Source: Bacteroidota bacterium (GTDB lineage Bacteria; Bacteroidota; Ignavibacteria; UBA10030; UBA6906). From it: a stretch of 64,000 nt of DNA. The number at the start of each line of letters is the position of its first letter. Position 1 is the stretch's first letter. The translations under genes were made by a program, and so were the position numbers. Below the pieces are notes generated by a model. It was not told the DNA's origin, did not search any database, and saw only the letters and a list, made by a program, of their open reading frames with translations. This document shows positions 57,216 through 64,000 of this stretch, one piece after another. The DNA lies in assembly GCA_019637975.1 (NCBI GenBank), contig JAHBUR010000019.1, positions 22,500 through 86,499 on the forward strand, written 5' to 3'.

Positions 57216-59387
57216 TCAGAACAAGTACAAATACTTCACCTTCAACACTGCCGCCCGTTCGGCAAGGTGCATGCGGGAAGTCAGGAGGTTTCCTCCTCCA
57301 TCATACTCCTCGTCGCGGTTGCGGACTTCGTTGACGGCAAGATACATCCAACTTTTCGGCAGGAAATTGTAAGAGAAAAGAAATCCGACTATCACCCGCT
57401 CCAACCTGTCCGATGATCGGACGAAGACATTATCCACATACAGCCTGAAGTTCAGATCGTTAAACGGCGTGAACGAAACATAGGGCCTTGCGTTGTAGGT
57501 GATGTCTTCGATGTTTCCTGCCGGATTTCCCTCAAGCCACATGTTGTAAGATGTTCCGATTTCCAAGCTTGACAGCGCCTTCCACTCCGCGCTCATGCCA
57601 AACCACGAGTAGAATGCAAGGTAGTCACGGGAAAAATTGTAGGTTCGGGAGTATCCGCCCCACATGTTGGCGTTCCACAACTGCGACATTCCGAACCACG
57701 AACTGAATGTCGCTTCATACGAAGAGTATTCTATGTTCGAATCCTTGCTTCGTCCAAGAGAGAGATTGACCTCAAATCCCCAGTTGTCGCGAAACTGCAT
57801 GTTGTACCCCAGCAAGGCGGAACGGTCGGTGTAGGCATCGGCGTCTTCATAGTACAGCACCGGCCCGCCGTAGAGAAGAATGGAACTGATATACCCGTCC
57901 TGAAAAAACCACCGGGGTCCCGACACGGATACAAACTCCAACGTTCCCTTCCACGGCACGAAGCCCACCTGCTGGACATCGAAATCACGATCAATTGCCC
58001 GGACGCGCGTCAAACTCATGAGGTTCGTACCAAAGTATGTGAAGCCGGCCGAGCCGGCAAAGCTTCCCTTTGAGTTTTCGATGGAACGGGCAATCTGATA
58101 CGCAAGCTGCCAGTCCGACGTTCGGAAGGCGCCGTCGATGTCGAGAACGCCGTACGTGTCGGAGCCCGTCCGCTTTCCGACGAACAGTATGCCGACGGAC
58201 GAGTTATCGAAGATTTGCTTCTTAATGCGGGCCGAGCCGAACACCGCGCGGTGCTCGGTTGCCGGTGTGCCGCCATCAGAGAAATCACGGGCTCCTGTAA
58301 AAGCAAGAAACCCGCCGTACTCCCAACTGTCGAGCCTGCCGAACGCTTTTGTTCCGACATTCACCGGTACAATGTGTCCGTCCGGCAATATTTTGCCTAT
58401 TCTACGCGAGTAAAACAGTTCGAGCGGACGATAGAAGCCGGAGTTCCGTTGCCTGCCGGAGGCCATAAATACTTCATTGCCTTCAGTAAAGAAGGGCCTG
58501 CGTTCATCAAACCGCGTTTCATATCGGGAGATATTGAAATCAAACGGATCCGCTTCGATTTGTGCAAAGTCGGGGTTGGCCGTAAGTTGGAATGTGAGTT
58601 TCTGTGAAGGATTGTAGAAGATATCAATGCCCGCGTCGGGGTCAACATCGTACGTGCCCGGCCGGAGATACGTCGCTTTTGCGATTGCAACGGGGTACAC
58701 CTCCAAGTTCAATCCGTGTGCGGCCGGACGGAAACCGTCGAACACTAACTTGCCGAACTTCGAGATACGTTGCCCCTCGTTCTGTTCGTAGGCACACCAG
58801 TAAAGATCCTCGGCGCGGGAAGGCATCCAGCGGTCGAAATCAAGTCCCCACTCCGTCAATGTCCCATCGTACTTAATGGACTTGTAGGGAATCCGCATCT
58901 CCACCACAAATCCCCAATCATACACCTTTGCATCAGCAAACCAGACACCATCCCAGCTATAGTCGCGGTTGCGGGCATCGTCAAGCAACCGGCAATCGGC
59001 ACGAACGCCGGAGGACGTAACGGCAAATTTGTATGCCGTACGCCTGTCGTTGAACGTATCGAGCATTATCGAGACGATATCGCCGCTGGTCTGGTCGAGA
59101 AGGCCGGTTTGCCTCCGGACGGGTTCTGTATCGTAGCAGATCATCAAACAATAGAGCGCATCCTGTGTGCTGAGTACTTTCGCCACAGAATGTTGAGATG
59201 GCGGCTGGTTGAAGTAGGGCTGGAGTTGAAAGAAGTCGGCTACCGAATCCGCCTCGTGCCAAATCTGATCAAGTATTCCATCGATTAGGATTTCCGCATC
59301 TACCACCTTCACGGTCATGGTTTTTGGTGATTGCGTCCACACAGTAGTTGGACAGAGTAATAATGCAAAGGCTACAAGTGATTTCAT
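57216..59387 (-). CDS. DUF5916 outer-membrane protein with CBM9-like N-terminal domain
   Basis: A 723-residue exported protein. Signal peptide (SLVAFALLLCPTTVWTQ), an N-terminal CBM9-like beta-sandwich (EILIDGILDQIWHEADSVAD, MLDTFNDRRTAYKFAVTSSG, VVEMRIPYKSIKY) and a long DUF5916 region with many amphipathic strands (NPDFAQIEADPFDFNISRYE, TRFDERRPFFTEGNEVF, FYSRRIGKILPDGHIVPV) ending in a hydrophobic aromatic strand (LKVKYLYLF), the expected end of a beta-barrel. It is likely inserted in the outer membrane. DUF5916 proteins are common in FCB-group genomes; a carbohydrate-related function is presumed. Convergent with the Rieske gene. Confidence 0.9.
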   Translation of the reverse strand: MKSLVAFALLLCPTTVWTQSPKTMTVKVVDAEILIDGILDQIWHEADSVADFFQLQPYFNQPPSQHSVAKVLSTQDALYCLMICYDTEPVRRQTGLLDQTSGDIVSIMLDTFNDRRTAYKFAVTSSGVRADCRLLDDARNRDYSWDGVWFADAKVYDWGFVVEMRIPYKSIKYDGTLTEWGLDFDRWMPSRAEDLYWCAYEQNEGQRISKFGKLVFDGFRPAAHGLNLEVYPVAIAKATYLRPGTYDVDPDAGIDIFYNPSQKLTFQLTANPDFAQIEADPFDFNISRYETRFDERRPFFTEGNEVFMASGRQRNSGFYRPLELFYSRRIGKILPDGHIVPVNVGTKAFGRLDSWEYGGFLAFTGARDFSDGGTPATEHRAVFGSARIKKQIFDNSSVGILFVGKRTGSDTYGVLDIDGAFRTSDWQLAYQIARSIENSKGSFAGSAGFTYFGTNLMSLTRVRAIDRDFDVQQVGFVPWKGTLEFVSVSGPRWFFQDGYISSILLYGGPVLYYEDADAYTDRSALLGYNMQFRDNWGFEVNLSLGRSKDSNIEYSSYEATFSSWFGMSQLWNANMWGGYSRTYNFSRDYLAFYSWFGMSAEWKALSSLEIGTSYNMWLEGNPAGNIEDITYNARPYVSFTPFNDLNFRLYVDNVFVRSSDRLERVIVGFLFSYNFLPKSWMYLAVNEVRNRDEEYDGGGNLLTSRMHLAERAAVLKVKYLYLF

Positions 59388-59715
59388 TGCGAATTACGCG
59401 GAGAGATGGGAATGACAGTTTGGTTTACGATAACTTGGAAAAAGGTTGCAGAAACCGGGGCGATTTCCCTGCCGTTTTGACGTTGCGTTCATCTCCAGCC
59501 TTCTGGTCTCGGTGATGCCGGGTGGGCCGGATGTCGCAATCCCAAACCCCTCTTTCACCATCTGCCTGTGATGAAAGGCACGAGAGAAAGCTGTCATTTT
59601 CAGCATACTACTCATTACCCGTCATAGGCACCGTCATTAGTAATGTGACAGCGAAGTCAATTTCCGGCGTTTTTTTGTATTTTTACACTTAGAAACGAAC
59701 CCGCACAAATCTCGA
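59388..59715. other. Intergenic region with small repeats before the ABC exporter
   Basis: About 330 bp between divergent genes. CCGTCAT occurs twice 12 bp apart (59619-59625 and 59631-59637), flanked by CATTAC (59613-59618) and GTAATG (59640-59645), an inverted pair. A T-rich stretch (TTTTTTTGTATTTTTACAC) lies about 30-45 bp before the exporter start and may hold its promoter. No coding frame is supported. Confidence 0.4.
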
Positions 59716-60540
59716 TTGGAAACGCGCGAAATAGTTATTGAGGCCGGACGATCCGAAAGCCAGTATTGGAAAGATCTCTGGCGGTTCAGGGAGTTGTTGT
59801 TCTTCCTTACTTGGCGGGATATACTTGTGCGTTACAAGCAAACCGTCATCGGCGTTGCATGGGCGCTGATCCGGCCTTTGCTCACCATGGTTGTGTTCAC
59901 GGTTCTGTTCGGCAGGCTGGCTAAGCTTCCCTCGGAGGGTGTTCCATATCCGGTACTTGTGTTTGCCGCATTATTGCCGTGGCAATTGTTTGCGGGTTCA
60001 CTTACCGAATGCAGCCACAGCCTGATCAAGAACGCCAGCATGATTTCAAAGACTTACTTTCCCCGCATGCTTGCACCTCTCAGTGCAATGGTTACCGGCT
60101 TTGCAGATTTCCTGCTCTCGTTAGTTATGCTGGGAATACTCCTTACCATCTACGAGGTCATACCCGATTGGCGGATACTTACGGTGCCACTCTTTGCCGC
60201 AATCTCAGTCGGCGCAGCGCTCGGACTCGGTTTATGGTTTGCAGCTCTTAATGTAAAGTATCGCGACTTTATGCAGATCGTGCCTTTTGTTGTGCAGATC
60301 GGCTTGTACGTGTCACCCGTGGGCTTTGCAAGCAGCATCGTGCCGGAGGAGTGGCGGACATTGTACTATTTGAATCCCGTTGTTGGTGCCATTGACGGCT
60401 TCCGGTGGGCTGTTTTGGGAACGAGCCAGTCGCTGTATTTACCCGGCGTAATTTCTTCCGTGACAATTGTAGTTCTGCTGTGCGTCTCCGGCGTGTGGTA
60501 TTTTCGGAAAACGGAGCGGACTTTTGCAGATATTATTTAG
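59716..60540 (+). CDS. ABC-2 type polysaccharide/O-antigen exporter permease (Wzm-like)
   Basis: A 274-residue inner-membrane permease with six helices: the family begins YWKDLWRFRELLFFLTWRD, ILVRYKQTVIGVAWALIRPL, and has the amphipathic periplasmic segments GVPYPVLVFAALLPWQLFAG, PRMLAPLSAMV and the late VSPVGFASSIVPEEWRTLYY and LNPVVGAIDGFRWA. Together with the ATPase it flips finished polyprenyl-linked glycan across the membrane. No ATG is available; TTG at 59716 is the only near start and has no clear ribosome binding site, so the start is uncertain. Confidence 0.92.
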   Translation: METREIVIEAGRSESQYWKDLWRFRELLFFLTWRDILVRYKQTVIGVAWALIRPLLTMVVFTVLFGRLAKLPSEGVPYPVLVFAALLPWQLFAGSLTECSHSLIKNASMISKTYFPRMLAPLSAMVTGFADFLLSLVMLGILLTIYEVIPDWRILTVPLFAAISVGAALGLGLWFAALNVKYRDFMQIVPFVVQIGLYVSPVGFASSIVPEEWRTLYYLNPVVGAIDGFRWAVLGTSQSLYLPGVISSVTIVVLLCVSGVWYFRKTERTFADII

Positions 60541-60554
60541 AATCCGGCAATAAC

Positions 60555-61874
60555 GTGTCTGATACAGTCATTATAGTCGATAAGGTAAGTAAGAAATACA
60601 TTATTGCGCACCAGAACGTGAATCGGAATCCTACTATCAAGGATGCCTTTGCGGGCACAGCGCGTTCACTCATGCGCCGGTTCCGGACACCGCTTGACAC
60701 ATCTCCACTTAACACCACAAAGGAGGAGTTCTGGGCTCTGTCGGATATTTCGTTTCAGATCGGGCGGGGTGACCGGGTCGGCATTATCGGCAGAAACGGG
60801 GCGGGAAAATCAACACTCCTGAAAATTCTCAGCCGCATCACGGAGCCGACAAAAGGACGCATCGTCCTGAAAGGCCGGGTGGCAAGTCTGCTTGAAGTCG
60901 GAACAGGTTTTCACCCGGAACTGACGGGAAGGGAAAATATTTTTCTGAACGGCGCAGTTCTCGGCATGAGCAGATCGGAGACGCGCAGGAAGTTTGACGA
61001 GATTGTTGACTTTGCTGAGGTCGAGAAGTTCCTCGACACACCTGTGAAGCGGTACTCCTCCGGTATGTATGTACGGCTCGCCTTTGCCGTCGCCGCCCAT
61101 CTTGAGCCGGAGATTCTCATAGTAGATGAAGTGCTGGCCGTAGGCGATATTGCATTCCAAAAAAAGTGTCTCGGAAAAATGGAACATGTTGCCAGCGAAG
61201 GCCGGACAGTACTGTTCGTCAGCCACAACATGCCGTCGGTGTTGAGCCTGACCCGAAAGTGCATTCTGCTGGAAAAAGGACATGTCGTGGCAATGGGCGA
61301 AACGGAGGGCGTTGTGGGGCAGTACCTCAAACAATTCGAGAGTTTGCTTTCGAACTCCGGCTTGGCCAAATTCACGGACGCAGACAGGGATATGGGCTTG
61401 CAAGGCCCGAAAGGAAAGCTGACGTGGGCACGTCTCCTGAATGAAAACGGAGAGCAGTCAGGCACCTTTTCCGAGGGTGAGCCGGTGATGCTCGAAATGG
61501 GATTCCGGATTCTCGAAGAGGTTCAGGAAGTTCAATTGGGCTGCACAGTCAGATCCAAGAATGGCCAGGTCAATCTGTTTACAACACCATCGCCGGAGTA
61601 TACACAGACTCTACCCCCCAGTGACTACTCCGTGCGTGTTCAGCTTTCGCCGAACCATCTCCGTGAGGGAGAATACATTCTGACGCTGAAACTCTTTGCC
61701 GACGGCCAGCGGCAGGATCATGTGCCGGATACGCTCGGTCTCGTCATTCAGCACGACGCCTCCGTGGTTCAAAACCGTTCGTACTTTCAACTATGGGTGA
61801 AGGGAAACATGAAATACGACTATCGCTGGGGGGAGATTCAGGCGGACTCGAAGCAGCAACAGAAAGGGGCTTAA
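60555..61874 (+). CDS. ABC transporter ATPase with carbohydrate-binding tail (Wzt-like)
   Basis: A 439-residue ATPase. Nucleotide-binding domain: Walker A GRNGAGKST, signature RYSSGMYVRLAFAVA, Walker B PEILIVDEVLAVGD, and H-loop VSHNM. The C-terminal 150 residues (LTWARLLNENGEQSGTFSEG, VMLEMGFRILEEVQEVQL) are a Wzt-type beta-sandwich that binds the glycan end and sets export specificity. The start is GTG at 60555, in the 14 bp after the permease; the frame is open upstream but overlaps it. Its stop overlaps the next start (TAATG). Confidence 0.93.
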   Translation: MSDTVIIVDKVSKKYIIAHQNVNRNPTIKDAFAGTARSLMRRFRTPLDTSPLNTTKEEFWALSDISFQIGRGDRVGIIGRNGAGKSTLLKILSRITEPTKGRIVLKGRVASLLEVGTGFHPELTGRENIFLNGAVLGMSRSETRRKFDEIVDFAEVEKFLDTPVKRYSSGMYVRLAFAVAAHLEPEILIVDEVLAVGDIAFQKKCLGKMEHVASEGRTVLFVSHNMPSVLSLTRKCILLEKGHVVAMGETEGVVGQYLKQFESLLSNSGLAKFTDADRDMGLQGPKGKLTWARLLNENGEQSGTFSEGEPVMLEMGFRILEEVQEVQLGCTVRSKNGQVNLFTTPSPEYTQTLPPSDYSVRVQLSPNHLREGEYILTLKLFADGQRQDHVPDTLGLVIQHDASVVQNRSYFQLWVKGNMKYDYRWGEIQADSKQQQKGA

Positions 61875-62587
61875 TGATGTCAACGAACTTCCTTCATGCG
61901 ACGGATATCCTTCATTGGAAAAGTCCGTGGCATCGCTTCTTTTACTTTTCCACCGCTGTGAGTTTTGTGGTCTTCACAATCTGTTTGATTATTATCGGAA
62001 ATGTGTGGGACAATCCTGTGTTGGGTGAAGATGGCGTGCTTGAGAGTCTTTCCGCTCTTCTGTATTTGGCGGCTCTGGTGGCAGCGTTGTATGTAGCCTT
62101 CAAAGTCAAGAGTCGTCGTGTTCGGGTCATCAACATTCTCGTTCTGGCGGTGGGATTTTTGGGGTTCACAAGCGAAATCAGTTTCGGCGAACGATGGTTC
62201 AACCTCACCATGCCCGTAGTAAGAGGGGTGAAGATTGATGCCGTGCATGATTTTGTGGATCTGGGCTATCAGATTCTCCGTGACAAGCTGCCGGGTTTCG
62301 TACTGTTGCTTCTTGTCGCGGCGGCGGCGCTGACGTTTGTCGCAGTTGTGTGGCGATTTCGTTCAAGCATAGCAGAAATCCTTCGTGAACGCGAGGATGC
62401 AAGCTTGGTTGCCTGGGCCTGCGTAGTGATTCTTATGGCCGTTGTGATCGATCTTGATATCATCCAGAATATGTTTCTCTTTTTGCTCGAAGAATTGTTC
62501 GAGCTTGCCGGCGGTATAGCAGTGGCAACAGCGGGGTTCTTTCAAGTCAACGAACTACGAACAGCCGCAAAGGCACAAGGCGGATAA
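61874..62587 (+). CDS. Polytopic membrane protein of the exporter operon
   Basis: A 237-residue membrane protein with about six helices (FFYFSTAVSFVVFTICLIII, LSALLYLAALVAALYVAFKV, INILVLAVGFLGFTSEISFG, GFVLLLLVAAAALTFVAVVW, ACVVILMAVVIDLDIIQNMF). A conserved-looking block SEISFGERWFN sits after the third helix, and a charged loop (REREDASLVAW) before the fifth. No family is recognised. Its place, overlapping the Wzt gene by 1 bp and 7 bp before the next gene, ties it to glycan export or modification. Confidence 0.72.
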   Translation: MMSTNFLHATDILHWKSPWHRFFYFSTAVSFVVFTICLIIIGNVWDNPVLGEDGVLESLSALLYLAALVAALYVAFKVKSRRVRVINILVLAVGFLGFTSEISFGERWFNLTMPVVRGVKIDAVHDFVDLGYQILRDKLPGFVLLLLVAAAALTFVAVVWRFRSSIAEILREREDASLVAWACVVILMAVVIDLDIIQNMFLFLLEELFELAGGIAVATAGFFQVNELRTAAKAQGG

Positions 62588-62594
62588 CCTGCAT

Positions 62595-63557
62595 ATGGCC
62601 GATGGTCCGTCAATACTCCGGTCTCCGAAGCGTCGTCTCAGAACGATCCTTCGTTCCGTACGATCAGCCATGACCGCCGAAAACAGACGGAATGTCCTGC
62701 ACGAACAATGGGGCATCGGCATCTATCGGCTGAGATACAGTGACGGACAGTTTGTATTGACCGAAGACAAAGCGGCCTCCAATCCGGTTCTCACTGCGAA
62801 ATCCGTGGGCGACAGAAGAACCGGCTTTGCCGCCGACCCGTTTCTGATTTACGAGAACGGGATCTACTACATGTTCTTCGAAGTCTTCAAGAAACACAGA
62901 GGAAGTATCGGCTTCGCCGTCAGCAAGAATGGGAGAAAGTGGAAATTCAGGCAGGTAGTGCTGGAAGAACCGTTTCATCTTTCCTACCCGTTTGTTTTCA
63001 AATGGAACGGGAAATGGTTCATGATGCCTGAAGCATTTGAAACAAAGTCGATACGGCTGTATGAAGCGACACGTTTTCCGGATACCTGGGCATTCGTCAA
63101 AACACTCTCGATGGGACGGGAATATGTTGACCCGACATTGCTGCATGTTGGAGGACGGCTATGGCTGTTCGTTTCAGAGACAACGAATGGAAATCTATAC
63201 CTGCTTCATTCAGATTCGCTCGAAGGGGATTGGCAGGAACATCCTCAAAGCCCGGTTATCAAAGATGATCCAAGCTGTGCCCGGCCCGGAGGCGGTATCA
63301 TACAGATGAACAACAGACTGATCAGGATAGCACAGGATTGTTCCAAGACATACGGCGGTGCCGCGCGTGCCTTTGAGATAACGGAACTGACAACAACCGC
63401 ATATTCTGAAAAAGAGCTGCCCGAAAGTCCGCTGCTTACAGCTTCCGGAAAAGGGTGGAATAGAGACGGGATGCACCATGTATCTCTTTTGCCCGTCGGG
63501 GACAGTACGTGGATTGCTGCCGTGGACGGCAAGATGATGAATGCACCGGCTACGTAG
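62595..63557 (+). CDS. GINT1-like/GH43-like five-bladed beta-propeller protein
   Basis: A 320-residue protein. After about 50 basic residues it forms a beta-propeller related to GH43 enzymes and to the N-terminal part of glucosamine inositolphosphorylceramide transferase: FAADPFLIYENGIYYMFFEV, SIGFAVSKNGRKWKFRQVVL, FHLSYPFVFKWNGKWFMMPE, YVDPTLLHVGGRLWLFVSET, GGGIIQMNNRLIRIAQDC. The repeated D-P-x-L/F block supplies the usual Asp. Such domains occur beside glycosyltransferases in surface-glycan clusters; whether it binds or modifies sugars is unknown. Confidence 0.78.
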   Translation: MADGPSILRSPKRRLRTILRSVRSAMTAENRRNVLHEQWGIGIYRLRYSDGQFVLTEDKAASNPVLTAKSVGDRRTGFAADPFLIYENGIYYMFFEVFKKHRGSIGFAVSKNGRKWKFRQVVLEEPFHLSYPFVFKWNGKWFMMPEAFETKSIRLYEATRFPDTWAFVKTLSMGREYVDPTLLHVGGRLWLFVSETTNGNLYLLHSDSLEGDWQEHPQSPVIKDDPSCARPGGGIIQMNNRLIRIAQDCSKTYGGAARAFEITELTTTAYSEKELPESPLLTASGKGWNRDGMHHVSLLPVGDSTWIAAVDGKMMNAPAT

Positions 63558-63562
63558 ACGGA

Positions 63563-64000
63563 ATGGCACGAAAGAAGAAATACCTCTTCCTCGTAATTAC
63601 GGACGCGTTTGCCGGAGGAGAACACTTTCTGGTCGATTACTTCGGTTTCCTCAATCACGACAAGTACTCTGTTACCCTTGGTGTGAAGAAGGATGTGTTC
63701 AGTCCGTACTTGAAAAGGAACAATCTCCCGGTTGATGTTGTGCCGTTGCCCGAGTTCCGTGAATACGAGAGTTTTCTGACGAGACTGCGTACATATTATC
63801 GATTTCTTGTTTCTCTGAAGGCCGATAGTGTTGTCTTTAACCAGTACTTTCTCCGCAGTTTCACGCTTCCTGAAATTCTTGCGGCGTTCATTGCAACGCG
63901 CGGAAATGCCTACACAATCGTTCACGACTGTCCGCCGCCGTATCCGGAACACCCTGGCAGGAAACGCTTCGGGCTTCTCCCGGAGTGGAAAGTTCGACGG
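63563..64000 (+). CDS. Glycosyltransferase, partial at window end
   Basis: The 146 residues in the window begin with a basic start (MARKKKYLFLVITDAFAGGE), HFLVDYFGFLNHDKYSVTLG and NLPVDVVPLPEFREYESFLT, and continue to AYTIVHDCPPPYPEHPGRKR. The first Rossmann domain of a GT-B glycosyltransferase (GT4-like: GGxEhxl after the first strand, then HD region) is the best reading. Its position after Wzm/Wzt and the propeller gene supports a glycan cluster that continues beyond the window. The C-terminal nucleotide-binding half is not included, so the family is provisional. Confidence 0.7.
   Translation, partial: MARKKKYLFLVITDAFAGGEHFLVDYFGFLNHDKYSVTLGVKKDVFSPYLKRNNLPVDVVPLPEFREYESFLTRLRTYYRFLVSLKADSVVFNQYFLRSFTLPEILAAFIATRGNAYTIVHDCPPPYPEHPGRKRFGLLPEWKVRR

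Overview
The window is 64 kb of a mid-GC (about 50 percent) bacterial chromosome from the FCB group. Two secreted proteins end in sorting domains of the YPNPFNP type used by type IX secretion, there is a complete Bat (aerotolerance) operon, OmpA/TSP3 and DUF5916 outer-membrane proteins are present, and a yicC-gmk-rpoZ-coaBC block is intact. These traits fit the Ignavibacteria/Kryptonia side of Bacteroidota-Chlorobi better than true Bacteroidia, but the placement is inference. No rRNA, tRNA, CRISPR array, complete insertion sequence or phage was seen.

Layout. 1-2.8 kb: a YfhO-like membrane protein (cut by the window edge) and a polyprenyl-phosphate glycosyltransferase. 3.8-12.0 kb: a seven- to eight-gene Bat operon (MoxR ATPase, DUF58 protein, membrane protein, two VWA proteins, TPR protein, BatD, BatE), mostly with overlapping genes, behind a strong promoter. 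12.1-15.8 kb: glutathione peroxidase, a DksA/TraR zinc-finger protein, an ornithine-carbamoyltransferase-like enzyme with altered substrate motifs, and a tryptophan-rich secreted protein. 15.9-19.8 kb (minus): rqcH, a ketopantoate-reductase-like gene and a PLP sulfur-amino-acid enzyme. 19.9-27.3 kb (plus): yicC, gmk, rpoZ, coaBC, a type-4 uracil-DNA glycosylase, dnaB, a DUF1460 amidase and a secreted protein. 27.3-38.1 kb (mostly minus): glycosyltransferase, AmmeMemoRadiSam radical-SAM enzyme, DUF885 peptidase, FKBP isomerase, a fused alkyltransferase-like/3-methyladenine glycosylase, cytidine deaminase, GlmU-like protein with a phosphoesterase, YbaK deacylase and cyclopropane fatty acid synthase. 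38.5-45.8 kb: cell-surface proteins (OmpA/TSP3, dihaem cytochrome, BNR-repeat protein, CotH protein).

45.8-57.2 kb is accessory in character: short scattered genes, an SRA-like HNH endonuclease beside an orphan AbrB protein, a duplicated acetyltransferase leader with a truncated copy, a decayed nuclease remnant, and a frameshifted Rieske oxygenase. Within it (49.0-51.7 kb) lies the most system-like locus: a Crp/Fnr regulator beside an operon for a four-helix membrane protein, a thioredoxin with active site WRGPC instead of WCGPC, a second CxxC thioredoxin-fold protein, and a secreted cysteine protein. A further zinc-ribbon protein (GDCCVFCSY) follows. Two copies of a 16-bp palindrome TGTCG-N6-CGACA precede the operon, one centred 41.5 bp from a plausible start point, the classic position for a Crp/Fnr activator. 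57.2-64 kb: a DUF5916 outer-membrane protein, then an O-antigen-type ABC exporter (Wzm/Wzt), a membrane protein, a GINT1-like beta-propeller protein and a glycosyltransferase that runs off the end.

A recurring promoter shape, TTGnnn - 16/17 bp - TAnnTT (often TACCTT), stands before at least seven genes and appears to be the housekeeping promoter of this genome.
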